In this document: in pieces, positions 1 through 10,218 of the stretch
Layout of the letters: each line of letters opens with the position of its first letter
Numbering within the stretch: the stretch's first letter is position 1
Origin: Odontesthes bonariensis
Lineage: Eukaryota > Chordata > Actinopteri > Atheriniformes > Atherinopsidae
Assembly: GCF_027942865.1 (NCBI RefSeq)
Contig: NC_134516.1
Location: 24,387,322 to 24,451,321 of the forward strand
DNA length: 64,000 bases
Direction of reading: 5' to 3'
Position numbers and translations under genes: made by a program
Notes under the pieces: model-generated
Seen by the model: only the letters and a program-made list of their open reading frames with translations
Database searches by the model: none
Told to the model about the DNA's origin: nothing

Positions 1-371
1 TCATTTACTGTGTTTTTACAAGGCTTTTTTATGCTTTTGCGTATTATTTTCCGCTACATATTTCAAGGAAATAACGTCCTGCCCTCAGCTTTTACTCTAA
101 CTCTGACTATTTCACAGTTTGTACATTCATTTTGATGTTATGTAGTGTGACAGGAGGAGAACCTCCACCGTACTGTACCCTAACCATTTGACTTGTTATG
201 TGAACAGAGTGAAATTACACTCTGAAAGTAAAAAATAGGTATAAATGAGACTTTAAAAGCTGTGTGCTATTTATACGCACTATCATTAAGTGGACCAGTG
301 AAAAGGATTTAGTAGAAAGCTGATAATAAGCTGTTTTATATGCTAAGTCATAGCTTGCTCTGAAGGCCTAA

Positions 372-445
372 AGGCACTGCTGGGATTTGAACCCAGGATC
401 TCCTGTTTACTAGAAAGGCACTTTGGCCAACTAAGCCACAGCGCC
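372..445 (-). tRNA. tRNA-Thr(AGT)-like gene, copy 1
   Basis: On the minus strand this 74-nt stretch folds as a threonine tRNA. The acceptor pairs GGCGCTG with CAGTGCC, the A box reads TGGCTTAGTTGG, the loop CTAGTAA gives anticodon AGT, and the B box is GGTTCAAATCC. One anticodon-stem pair is lost (CCTTT against ACAGG). No run of four T lies just downstream, so Pol III termination looks weak. It belongs to a three-copy tandem with 917-990 and 1295-1368. It may be a functional isodecoder or a degenerate copy. Confidence 0.75.
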
Positions 446-681
446 ACATGGTTTATAAAACTGATGAAAGAATAAAGAGCAGGAACTGGATCAATTTCAG
501 GAAATGAGCTCCAGAGACTCTCCCAAAACTAACAGTGACTTCTAAAAAACATTTTTATCAAGTCTGACCAAAGAACAGACTCATAATAACCATGATGCTC
601 ATTGAAAGGTCCATCATTTGATGAAGACCAACAATGCAAAGCATTCAGTAGAACCCTGATAACAACCAGTTTCTCATGCTA

Positions 682-905
682 AGGGGTATCAAACTGATCC
701 GGGGAGGGGCCAGTGTGGCTGCAGGTTTTTGTTCCAACCCTGTGGAAGCACAGCTGATTTGTTTCATTCAATCAACTGAACTGGTTAAGACCTTCAGTGC
801 AGACAGTTCAGTTGATTGAATGAAACAAGTCAGCTGTGCTGCTGCAGGGTTGGAACAAAAACCTGCAGCCACACCGGCCCTTTCCCGGATCAGTTTGACA
901 CCCCT
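682..905. repeat. Foldback MITE with arms of about 100 bp
   Basis: The interval reads almost identically on both strands. It begins AGGGGTATCAAACTGATC and ends as the approximate reverse complement, GATCAGTTTGACACCCCT. Inner arms match around CTGCAGGTTTTTGTTCCAACC and around TTGTTTCATTCAATCAACTG. The unpaired centre is about 20-30 nt (GTTAAGACCTTCAGTGCAGAC). This is the structure of a non-autonomous foldback element. It sits between tRNA-Thr copies 1 and 2 and ends only 11 bp from copy 2. Confidence 0.8.
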
Positions 906-916
906 GAAAGGACCAC

Positions 917-990
917 AAGCACTGCTGGGATTTGAACCTAGGATCTCCTGTTTACGAGACAAGCACTTTGACCAACTAAGCCACAGCGCC
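917..990 (-). tRNA. tRNA-Thr(CGT)-like gene, copy 2
   Basis: This 74-nt minus-strand tRNA has the same Thr body as its neighbours, but the anticodon loop is CTCGTAA, giving CGT. The acceptor closes with a G1-U72 wobble, and the anticodon stem (CTTGT with ACAGG) pairs with one wobble. The B box (GGTTCAAATCC) is intact, but no downstream T-run is visible. About 60 bp of upstream flank is shared with copies 1 and 3, which shows that the whole unit was duplicated. Confidence 0.75.
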
Positions 991-1294
991 ACATGGTTCA
1001 TAAAACTGATGAAAGAATAAAGAGCAGGAACTGGATCCACCTCAGGAAGTGTTTTTTGTAATTTATTTCCAATATTCATGTGATCTCTGCATAAATCAGG
1101 GCTTGATGTTATTCAAATTATCTCTATATGTGAAAACATTGGATTAAGTCCCAGTTTAATCTTCTGTACCTCAAGAATAGTTAAAGCGATGAGATGAAGT
1201 GCCTCCAAGTACAGACTGTTTTGGAAGTCCAGCATTCCTGAAGCACTGCTGTAAACAGTTATGGCACCATGTTGATGTACATAATAACACCTTA

Positions 1295-1368
1295 AGGTAC
1301 TGCTGGGATTTGAACCCAGGATCTACTGTTTACAAGACAGGCACTTTGACCAACTAAGCCACAGCGCC
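1295..1368 (-). tRNA. tRNA-Thr(TGT)-like gene, copy 3
   Basis: This is the third member of the tandem, with loop CTTGTAA and anticodon TGT. There is a C3-A70 mismatch in the acceptor stem and a C-T mismatch at the base of the anticodon stem (CCTGT with ACAGT). A and B boxes are conserved and no terminator T-run follows. The flank around 1369-1430 repeats the flanks of copies 1 and 2. It is more degenerate than copy 2 and may be a pseudogene. Confidence 0.7.
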
Positions 1369-2041
1369 ACATGGTTCATAAAACTGATGAAGGAATAAAG
1401 AGCAGGAACTGGATCCACCTCAGGAAATGGTTTTTGTGATTCTGTACCTCAAGAATAGTTAAAGCCATGAGTAGAAGCGCCTCCAATTGGTTTAAAACTT
1501 CATCTTATTTTGCAGATATTGTTGGGTTTTCAACTCAGACCCTGCTGTTCATGAGGAAGGCAATTTCACCAGTTACAGACAGATCTGTTATTCTCTTTGG
1601 AAGGCAAACGTTCAAGCTTAGCTTAGCTGTGTCTCAAATCATGTCTGACCGGCTGAAACAGACTCCCGGAAAAAACTTTCACCTAGTAGAGTTCCCCAAC
1701 TCATGTCTTGTATAAAAAACAAAACAAAAAAAATTGTGGTCATCATATCACCACTTTCACTTTCTCGGAAAATCAATATCAATCAGTCAGTGCAACTAAA
1801 GAAACAGAAGTAGTTAACATGAAATTAAATGAAAAAGAACATGGAATTCATTAAAACTAATTGATACCTTATTACATCTCGGTCCCACATTTCACAAACA
1901 CCCGACCTACACCCACCCAGGACCAGACTCAGAAAAATGGGGGACAGGTCCTTTCAGGCTGCTGCTCCACATTTACAATAGCCAATAATGTAAAACAACC
2001 TACTGGCTGAAGTATTTGTATTAAGTTCATCATCTCCCTCA

Positions 2042-2430
2042 GGCTTCCCCAATGTTATCGGCGCACTAGACTGTACACATGTACGCATCCAGGCCCCTGC
2101 TGGACCTGTGGAGGCTGACGAGTAAACCGAAAATTTTTCCATATCCTAAATGTACAGGTACACTTGGGGATAATTGTCCATAGACTCTGAACTGGATGTC
2201 TCGTTTTGAAAAACACCACATCAACCCCTTTGAGTAATGCTGAGCAATGTTACATTTATGCCCTGTGAAACCTCATCATTGACTCCTATCCTCCGAGCAT
2301 ACAGATGATCTGTGATGGAGGTCATTTCATTTCCAAAATTGAGGCTAAATGGCCGGGATCAGTTCATGATTCTAGGATCTTCCGAGCATCCTCACTGGCA
2401 CAGAAGTTTGCACAAGGCGCAAGAATTTTA
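2042..2430 (+). pseudogene. HARBI1-like (PIF/Harbinger) transposase relic
   Basis: Plus-strand translation gives GFPNVIGALDCTHVRIQAP, the conserved start of the DDE_4 domain of Harbinger transposases (family consensus GFPxVIGAIDGTHIRI). After a frameshift near 2112 and a short unrelated stretch, the later part of the domain resumes at about 2280 with ICDGGHFISKIEAKWPGSVH and then DSRIFRASSLAQKF. The first catalytic Asp lies in the GALDCTH motif. The frame is broken and no full ORF survives, so this is a dead copy. No terminal repeats were found. Confidence 0.75.
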
Positions 2431-2439
2431 CTGACCTGA

Positions 2440-3579
2440 AGGAGTGTACTTTTGAAGTAAGCTGTATGTAGCATAGTCATAATTTTGGTAATCTAATGCA
2501 GGCACGTCACCAGACACTTTTTACCGGGGCACGTGCCTCTGTAAACATGCGTTGTGCCCCTGTAAAAATTCCCAAATAAATCCTTCAGACTACGCTACGA
2601 CTGATATGTGCCAAGGAAGAATAACATAGGCACGATTTTCCCTATTTCAACCACGTAACCTACTTTAGCCAATGCTGCATAGGTCTACCAAAGAGTGAAG
2701 TGAAGAGGTTGTATTCGCAGGCATTGGGTGCGTCGCCTGTTCAGCAAATGGACCGTGTGTGACGCGGAGTGCGCAATTTGGAAGTTAAGATGCTGCGGCC
2801 CTGCTCTTCATATTTATCAGCGGATAGTCGCCCACACATTTTGCCAATTGAAGCGTAATAGGCTGTATGAACCACTACACACTGATGGGTTGCCGTCATC
2901 GTGGTCATGGACATAAGGAAATTCTTACAGAAGCAGAAGCAACAAGGAGAACTGAGCATGAAGTGGAGGGAGGTGAGAGATTTGTTTTCTGTTGTGTCGA
3001 CGCCCACCCCTACATAGGCCACTCTAATTTCTTACACCAAATAAACAGTGTCTGGTTCCATGGCACATGAAAAACGCGAGACAATATCCTATTCTGCCTA
3101 TTATAGCCTATTTACTAAACTACCTTAGGCATTAATAATGGGTAAAATGTGGGTAGGCTAGTTTAAAAGGCTACTCAATCAGGGGAATAACTTATCAGAC
3201 CATATAAGGAACTCTTAATTTAAGATTTTGACTTTTTATTTTGCAATATTCCCTTAGAAGTATTTATTGACTGTGCCACAGTGAGATTAAAACATGTTCA
3301 GTTCCTGGACTGAAATATTGTTCATTATTTTGTATCTGTTGATCTGTTGAAAGTTGTAACTGTGCATATTGTGTTTTTTAGTAATATTGCCTCTTGTAAA
3401 AGGCTTAATTATGTTTGATGAGCTACAGAAGGAGTAATTGAAAAGCTAAATGGCTGAACTCAGGTGTTTCTATTTGCTTAGATAGCCTGTAGCTCTGTTA
3501 AACCTGTTGAGTTGAGGTTCGTGCACATTTGAATAAATGTTCTTATACTTCCAGTACAGGCTCATTTTCTGTCTACAGT
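2440..3579. other. No recognisable gene
   Basis: This stretch has only short, unsupported reading frames (for example around 2728-3022 on both strands). The segment near 2520-2570, with repeated GGGGCACGTGCC-like words, looks like repeat sequence but has no clear ends. Nothing else could be assigned. Confidence 0.4.
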
Positions 3580-4330
3580 AAGGCAGAGTGGGTGGAGGGG
3601 TTCTGGAACCCCGGTTCAAAGAAGAGCTTTGGGAAGTCCTTCAAGAAGCCTGGAGAACTGTTCCTGAAGACTCCTTAAAGAAAGGACAGAAAGCTCGTCT
3701 CAGAGGGTTCAGGCTGTGTTGGAGAATAAAGGTAGCCTGGGTGCCAGCCGAACTTAGCCCCGCCCATAAAAGTTTTGGTCTGGAAGTTCGGTCTGGCTCT
3801 GCTCAGTTGGGAAATCATTATGCCCGACCAAGAATTGGTCGGACCAATCAGATTGCCAGGGCGGGCTTTATACGATGATGGACAGATGATCAACAGGGAC
3901 ATTATCGACTACGTCACTAAAGAGCTGAACACGGCTGCCGCTGGAGAGCTAGGGCGTGTAGATTCTGGCATCGAGTCTGTTCTACAGGATCTCCACATTG
4001 CATTCATTTTGAAAGACGAACAGAGGAACGCGATAAAGGCTTTTATCGATAGAAAAGATGTTTTTGCCGTCCTTCCTACAACAAGTGTGTGTCGCTTAAT
4101 CTACGTCACATACTACGTTGCTCTGATTGGTTGTAGGTCTATCCAATTGAGCGAAGAGGCATTTTTTCTCCTGGTTCGGTTGAAACACGCCCCATACCCA
4201 AATCTCTATTGAGCGGTATCAGACTCACATTCTGACTAGAATCGTGAGTATGACGTAGTCAGGCTAGAATAAAGGAGCTCAGACCAAACGTCCACATTCA
4301 GTCTTGTTGGAATTATACAAATATATTGTC
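3580..4330 (+). pseudogene. Tc1/mariner transposase 3' end, split by a DNA transposon
   Basis: The plus strand from about 3612 reads FKEELWEVLQEAWRTVPED, resembling the C-terminal helix of Tc1-type transposases. A frameshifted stretch follows. If the 9-bp-duplication element at 3733-4266 is ignored, the reading crosses the insertion site with RVQAVLENKG followed by AQTK, the typical Tc1 C-terminus. Only the 3' end is present and no Tc1 terminal repeat was recognised. The identification rests on motif similarity and on the way the empty site restores the frame. Confidence 0.55.
3733..4266 (+). mobile_element. 9-bp-TSD DNA transposon, copy C, with helicase-like fragment
   Basis: The element begins TAGCCTGGGTGCCAG and ends GTAGTCAGGCTA. 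It is flanked on both sides by the perfect 9-bp direct repeat GAATAAAGG (3724-3732 and 4267-4275). Internally an ORF with a Met at 3886 runs into a segment resembling the N-terminus of RecQ-like helicases: LKDEQRNAIKAFIDRKDVF, then AVLPT, where the Walker A glycine-lysine is lost (TTSVCRL). Three related elements lie at 39918, 43503 and 62775. A 9-bp duplication fits Mutator-like transposition best, but no transposase is present and the superfamily is not settled. Confidence 0.8.
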
Positions 4331-4616
4331 TTCTCTGCTGTATTTCCATTCATGCTTGCATGTGTTACAATAAATTGCTCCATCTTTTTTCCCATTTTCC
4401 TGGCAAAACATGAAGGAATGAGGTGTGTTTTAAATCTTTAGACCACTTTTAGAGGACTTTATAAAAGCACATACTTTACTGAAGAAAGGGATGATATGTA
4501 TTAGTTCAAGGTGCTCTGTATTTAGTCTGACCCACAACTGGTCACCACAGGACGATCATCTTCTACATCAGTGCTCAGTGACAGCTGCAGAAGTATGTGT
4601 AGAAACTGATCTGTAT

Positions 4617-5102
4617 TTAGACTGTTTCTGTCCAGTCCAGCTCTCTGAGCCGACAACAAAACTCCCTCTGAGTGCTGCCCACAGAGGGAGTGGGACAGCT
4701 TCCTGAATCTGTAAACTCCCTCTGAGTGCTGCCCACAGAGGGAGTGGGACAGCTTCCTGAATCTGTAAACTCCCTCTGAGTGCTGCCCACAGAGGGAGTG
4801 GGACAGCTTCCTGAATCTGTAAACTTCCTCTTGCCGTGTGGAGCTGCAGAGGCCTGGGGATGATTCTGCAGGAGCTGGACATCCTCTGAGTGAGGAGTCC
4901 CAGCAGCAGCAGAGACCTCTGACTGCTCCTCTAACAACAGCAGATTTTCTGTGTTGGCTGTGTTGGAAGCAGCAGAGACCTGGGATTGATGGTGTTCTGA
5001 GCTCGCTGTTACAGCTTCTGGCCTGTTGGCGGGTTCCTCACAACTTTCCTCTTTGCCACTTTCAAAGGGAAATATGTTCATATCTCTCTCCTGTTGACCC
5101 AC
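4617..5102 (-). CDS. Uncharacterised ORF with three 18-residue repeats
   Basis: This open 161-codon minus-strand frame was not recognised. It is polar and rich in Ser, Glu and Gln. The N-terminal part contains related blocks (HHQSQVSAASNT, EEQSEVSAAAGT, NHPQASAAPHG), suggesting an internal degenerate repeat of about 25 residues. The C-terminal part holds three identical copies of REFTDSGSCPTPSVGSTQ, encoded by the 54-bp minisatellite. Absence of stops across the repeats is weak evidence for coding. It could be one exon of a larger gene or a chance ORF kept open by the 3n repeat. No signal peptide or membrane segment is seen. Confidence 0.35.
   Translation of the reverse strand: MGQQERDMNIFPFESGKEESCEEPANRPEAVTASSEHHQSQVSAASNTANTENLLLLEEQSEVSAAAGTPHSEDVQLLQNHPQASAAPHGKRKFTDSGSCPTPSVGSTQREFTDSGSCPTPSVGSTQREFTDSGSCPTPSVGSTQREFCCRLRELDWTETV
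4659..4820. repeat. 54-bp tandem repeat, three units
   Basis: Three consecutive copies of a 54-bp unit start at 4659, 4713 and 4767, each beginning AAACTCCCTCTGAGTGCTGC. They look identical. The unit is a multiple of three and contains an internal inverted pair (ACTCCCTCTG and CAGAGGGAGT) that could form a hairpin. Confidence 0.9.
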
Positions 5103-5110
5103 CTGTGTAA

Positions 5111-6075
5111 GTGTGGCAGCCGAGCAGACTAAGTTAAGCTCAAATGGTTTTCGGTGTGATCCAACAACGCCACTCCAGGAATTTCACCCAGAGAATTATT
5201 AAGTTTAGGTTCAAGGACATGCAGGTTCAATATACAATGAATGAGAAGACGTAGTTCGATGTTTATACAAAAAGATATAGTTTTTATTATAATAGTTGTC
5301 TTTTTATAATATGATCTAAAAACATTCATACAGAAAAATGAAAGAAGACCTAAACAGTGCTGAGCGTGACTGGGGAAACAGGGGCTAGTGAGAAGGGGGG
5401 CAGAATCCTAACTAAAATATATAAAGAAACAACAAACCAACTTAAAGGCACCAAAATGTGAGAACTCAAATCCCAAAAGAACACAGCAAAAAGAAAGAGG
5501 GAAGACCACCACCCGGACCACCAGCACCCAGCCACCAGACACCAGCACTGAGAAGGAGATAAAACAAATATTAGTAATGGTCAATTTAGTAACTGAAAAA
5601 GAAATAAACAAAACCAAAATACAAATGTACTCCAAAAGAAAACATTATACAAATTATCTTAAAGTAGCTAACGGAAACTAACCAAGAAACCAAAACAGAA
5701 ACTAAGGGAGTGTAACCTCGAAATCAATTAAAACTGCCAGAGACCCTCCGTGCGACAGGCACAGCGCTCAGACCGCCGTCCGTCGGCGCCGGGCGCAGCC
5801 GTTAAGGCTGAAGCACTAGACGATTACAACATTAAAACAGGGAATCCCAAGCAAGACCTTGTTCAGGCAATACTTATCGGCGATAGATAAAAACCCCGAG
5901 CAGGTTGGACGAACTGTCAGTCAGTAAAGCAGGATCAGAAGCTCCGTGCAGAGCAGCAGGTTAAAAGCTCCGTGCAGAGCAGCAGTGTCTCCAGCCTACC
6001 GGTCAGTGCGACCATAATTACAACGGCGTCTTATGATGACACGCTCCGGAGGAGGAGAGGACGACCCAGGCGGCA
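5111..6075. other. Unassigned AT-rich then GC-rich sequence
   Basis: From 5111 to 5700 the sequence is AT-rich and has no convincing ORF. From about 5740 to 6075 it becomes GC- and CpG-richer. It holds a close direct repeat, AAGCTCCGTGCAGAGCAGCAG, near 5940 and 5966. It could be promoter or 5' UTR sequence of an unrecognised gene or of a repeat. No motif decides the matter. Confidence 0.35.
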
Positions 6076-7041
6076 ATCATCTCATTACTTTTAAAAAGAA
6101 ATCTATTTTTTTTGAAAATTGGATTAGTAATGACATCTTGTTTATTTCTCAGTTAATTAACAATCAAGGTTTGTTCCTTACATATTCAGAATTTTTAAAT
6201 AAATTTGCTGTCCCAATTCAGCCTAGAGAGTACAGTATTGTATTTGATGCTATTCCTAATGGTTTTATGAGAATACTATCTCAAGCTCCCTGCGAGCAGT
6301 CTAATCCACACATTTACAGTAATCTATTTCTTAATGGTGTAAACATTAGAGATAGAAAATGTAATAATAAATGGTTAAGACAGATGATACAAATAACTGT
6401 TACTCCAAGGTGTAAAAGTTATTGGAATGGCTTGTTTGCCTATGTTGATTGGGATAAAATTTGGCCTGGCCTTAATAAATATGTACTAAATAATAAAGTC
6501 AAGGAAGTTTCATTTAAAATATTACATTTAATTTACCCCACAAACACACTTTTACAAAGATTCAAAATTGATCTGCCAGATTTATGTGTTTTCTGTGGTA
6601 TTACGTCTGAATCTATTTGTCATTTATTTTACGAATGTTTTTACTCAAGATTTTTTTGGATTGAGGTTGAGCGTCTGTGTTGTGAGGTATGGTCTTGTCA
6701 TGTTTCTTTAAGTATGAAAGATATTTTACTTTTCTTTGAAAGAGATGATTTTTGTGTACCGTATATCTTTATTTTAAATCTTTTTATAATCTTGGGAAAA
6801 TACAATATTCATAAATGTAAATGGGGAGGAAGGAAACCATCTTTTGTTGCTTTCAAAAACGAACTCAAATTTTATTTGAACTCTTTAGAAGGACTGAACA
6901 GCCGAAATGCCGAAAGGACTATTGATTTAATGGCAACTTATATATTTTTTCCTCTTTTGATTAGTTATTGCACTGTACCCCGCCTTTACAATGTTTGTTT
7001 TTGATGTGTTGTTGCAATAAAAAAATAAAAAATAAAAAAAA
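6076..7041 (+). mobile_element. 5'-truncated L1/Tx1-like LINE with TSD
   Basis: An open frame up to the stop at 7004 matches the C-terminal part of ORF2 of L1/Tx1-type LINEs: KEVSFKILHLIYPTN, then a CxxC...HxxxxC zinc-binding segment (LCVFCGITSESICHLFYECF). The reverse transcriptase and endonuclease are missing because of 5' truncation. The 3' end is an A-rich tail of AATAAAAAA type at 7013-7041. The 7-bp repeat GGCGGCA flanks the copy (6069-6075 and 7042-7048), as expected for target-primed reverse transcription. The frame has no internal stop, so the insertion is fairly young. Confidence 0.85.
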
Positions 7042-7048
7042 GGCGGCA

Positions 7049-7389
7049 GTCCACCTGTTAACTGAGCATACTAGCGTTAGCCCTAAAATGTAGCATATAT
7101 ACAGAGACACAGAGAGAGATCAAACACTCACCACCGCGAGGGGAGACAGCACCCCGAGAGCCATTGGACCCAGGGATGCATAACGGCCACCACTGCAGCA
7201 ACAACAAATAATCAGCACACCAGAGAGACCAAAAGGTGAACATGCCGCGAAAGCAGCAGACATACCTTGTCGAGAAAATGACCCCTAACCCGGTGGCAGA
7301 CAATTCAATGGAAGCAGACAGGGAAAGCATGAGGGAGGGCTCCTTTTATACTGCCACTCCTCTGATTGAATAATTGACAGCATGCCTAC
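7049..7389. other. Unassigned sequence with a minus-strand TATA-like box
   Basis: This is the continuation of the target sequence beyond the LINE at 6076-7041. On the minus strand TATAAAAG occurs at 7350-7343. An open frame with a possible splice donor (GACAAG then GTATGT) follows at about 7264. The ATG at 7330 is too close to the TATA box to lie in a transcript driven by it. I could not link this to a gene. Confidence 0.25.
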
Positions 7390-8465
7390 AGGCAGGTGAG
7401 GGAACTGGTCATGCATCTATGGAGTTGGAGTTGAAGACGCTATCATACACCTGCTTCAACAAACCCACTGTCATCTGGATAAAGCAGGCAGCACTGTGAG
7501 GATCGTGTTCTTTGATTTCTCCAGTGCATTTAACACAATCCAGCCTGATCTGCTTCGTCTTAAACTCCAGAAAACTCAGGTGGAGGCCTCAACAATCACC
7601 TGGATTAATGACTACCTGACAAACAGACCACAGTTTGTCAGACTGAAGAGTTGTGTGTGTCTAACCAGGTAATCAGCAGCACAGGAGCACCACAGGGGAC
7701 TGTACTCTCACCATTCCTTTTCACTCTGTACACTTCAGACTTCCAGTACAAGTCAGACTCCTGTCATCTACAGAAATATTCAGATGACTCTGCAGTTGTC
7801 GGGTGTATCAGAGATGGACAAGAAGCTGAGTACAGAGAGCTGGTGGACCGCTTTGTGGCATGGTGTGGGAACAATCATCTCATCTTGAATGTAAATATAT
7901 ATACATACCTTGGTGTTCATCTGGACAACAGACTGGACTGGAGACACAACAGTGAAGCCATCTACAAGAAAGGACAGAGCAGACTGTACTTCTTGAGGAA
8001 GCTGAGGTCCTTCAAGGTTTGCAGCAAGATGTTGCAGATCTTCTACAAGTCTGTTGTTGAGAGCGTCATTTCCTCTTGCGTCATCTGTTGGGGCAGCAGC
8101 ATCAGAAGCAGGGACCTAAAAAGACTCAACAACCTGATAAAGAAGGCTGGTTCTGTTCTGGTGACGACTGTGGAACCTCTGGAGACAATAATGCAAAGAA
8201 GGATTTTGCATAAAATCAAGAGAATTATGGACAACCCTGAACATCCTCTCAATGAGACTGTTATCGGAAAACAGAGTCTCTTCAGTCAAAGGCTTCTTCA
8301 GTTTGGATGCAAAACGGACCGCTACAGGACATCTTTCCTGCCCACAGCCATCAGCATCTATAATAACTCCTTGATTTAATTGAGCTACATCAACATTTAA
8401 TTTCCCTCTGGGATAAATGAAGTATTTTTGAATTTGAATTGAATTGAATTGAATTGAATTATGTT
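7390..8465 (+). pseudogene. CR1/Rex1-like LINE reverse transcriptase, frameshifted
   Basis: Translation from about 7437 gives reverse transcriptase motifs of fish CR1/Rex1/L2-type LINEs: VRIVFFDFSSAFNTIQ, then STGAPQGTVLSPFLFTLYTS, the catalytic YSDD (about 7777-7790) and the downstream YLGVHLDNRLDW. A 2-bp GT expansion near 7655 puts the first part out of frame with the rest. The C-terminal RSFLPTAISIYNNSL-like end and a (GAATT)n-type tail at about 8432-8460 mark the 3' end. The endonuclease is missing. The exact clade is not certain. Confidence 0.75.
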
Positions 8466-9103
8466 GATGCATGAAAGCAGCTGAATGATTGTGCTGTAAA
8501 CACTGAGAACAAGCTGCAGATGTGGCTGTTGTGTTACTTTTGCTTCACAGTCAGTGTAGACAACATACAAAACAGCTTCAAAGATACTTCCAGGTGAGGC
8601 GTGAAGAAAGCAGCTGTGAGCACCGTAACATACAATAAATACATTATTACTGACCTGGACAATGATGCATTCAGGTTCAGTTACTGCTGTCCCATTTTTA
8701 ATCACATATATATAAAGGATCCCTGCTTCTGTTTTCATTTACATCTCATACAGCATTCATACAACCCATGTTTGCCACCATTGCCTGGGCTCTATGAACA
8801 TGTGTTGCATATTATTTACAGTTCAGATCAGAAAGCTGAAAAAGAGAGCAAAACAGCACACGTGATGCCTGCTGACTGAGAACAGAGCACCACTGCTTCT
8901 GACATCACAAGAAGTGATGTCATCACTGATTATGACTTCACAGTTTTGCATGACATCACAGTGGAAACATGACATCAGAGGACATGACATCACTGTAGTT
9001 TCTAAAAGCCTGAAAGACAAAGCGCCTGAAAAACAACACGTACTTAAAAAGTCATTTAGACAAACGCTAAAAAACAACAAGCAAAACAAGTCAAAGCAGA
9101 ATA
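8466..9103. other. Unassigned spacer before the palindrome
   Basis: No gene was recognised. Around 8900-8995 the word GACATCAC or TGACATCA recurs several times, giving a loose degenerate repeat. A similar cluster occurs near 25895-25935. Confidence 0.35.
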
Positions 9104-10175
9104 TGCATCCACACCGGACAAGAATAACTCAATAAACTGGCTTATGTTACCCCTCATACTTTATGTTACTTTGCTGCTAAAAGATTTATTTATCTTCAGT
9201 TGAGCAGTGTAAAGAACATTTACTCAACATTTAATTAGCTATATTCAATATGATCTGCTGTATTCAATGCAATTTATTATTAATAAAGGTAATCACACAC
9301 ACACAGCCAGAGACAAACAACTAAGTTTTCAGGAGTGCTGACAGTTTTCTAAGTGTTAAATCTCAGGGAAACTTCATCTGAGAGCAAATACTAAACCAGA
9401 CAGATTTGTCAGCCTTCTTCAGGTAGGCTACTTCTAAATAGGAGTCTGTACACCTTTTAACTAACCCGGGGTGAATAAAAGCTTACAAAACAAAAAAACA
9501 AACAAAAAAAAAACCCTTATTCATCCATTGTAGACAGTGCGCATCAGCTGCGGCAGGAATTTCGAGAGTTACGACGAGTGTTGTGCAACAACCCAGAAGT
9601 AGATCTCCTAGGGATGTTTAGAGTTGATATTAAGAATGATTTAAGTTAAAAAAATAAAAATAAAAAATAAATATTGAAAAAAAAAAGCAGATGTAAAAGA
9701 AAAAAAAAACCTCCTAACGACATGCAGAGAAATAAACTACAGTCAAAATAAAGTTTTTTAAAACAGAGTGCAACATGTTCCTAAAACAACTGATTGCTAA
9801 GTTACCCACAAAGTGATCAGAACTGATCACAAGTGTAAAGAGATAGATGTTCCCTTGTGATTAAAATTAAAGTCAACATTTAATAAACTTTAGAATTTTA
9901 TTTTCCACACAGGGGAAATGATCACCATCACCTACTTGAATGAACAGTTTAGTCACAGAGGCACTAAGTATGTTCTCATGAGAACAGGATACGACCTCTG
10001 ACAACTACAGGCTTAGAAAGAATGATTTGGAGATAACGGTAAGTCACTCTTCTAGCAGAGACAGAATATAGCATTTGAATACCCCCAAGTCAAAAGTGAA
10101 AGTGTATAACAATAGACTCTGCTCTTCAAAAGCTTCAATAAACCAGTTCACATATATTCCTGATAAAATAATGTC

Positions 10176-10218
10176 AATATTGCAACATTCCAAAATAATG
10201 GACCTGAATCCGACTTAA
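10176..10218 (+). repeat. 43-bp direct repeat inside the left arm, first copy
   Basis: This begins AATATTGCAACATTCC and ends AATCCGACTTAA. It is identical to 13612-13654, so the same 43 bp bracket about 3.4 kb within each palindrome arm. The mirrored pair lies at about 15558-15600 and 18994-19036. Confidence 0.85.

Noticed and set aside
3886-4212. A host RecQ helicase gene at the helicase-like ORFs
   Set aside because: Only the N-terminal start is present, it lies wholly inside short flanked transposons, and no DEAH or helicase C domain follows.
4659-4820. A CRISPR-like array in the 54-bp repeats
   Set aside because: The units are contiguous with no unique spacers, and the genome is eukaryotic.
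7343-7350. A minus-strand TATA box as promoter of an ORF starting at 7330
   Set aside because: The ATG is only about 13 bp from the TATA box, so transcription would start inside the ORF; no downstream exon was recognised.
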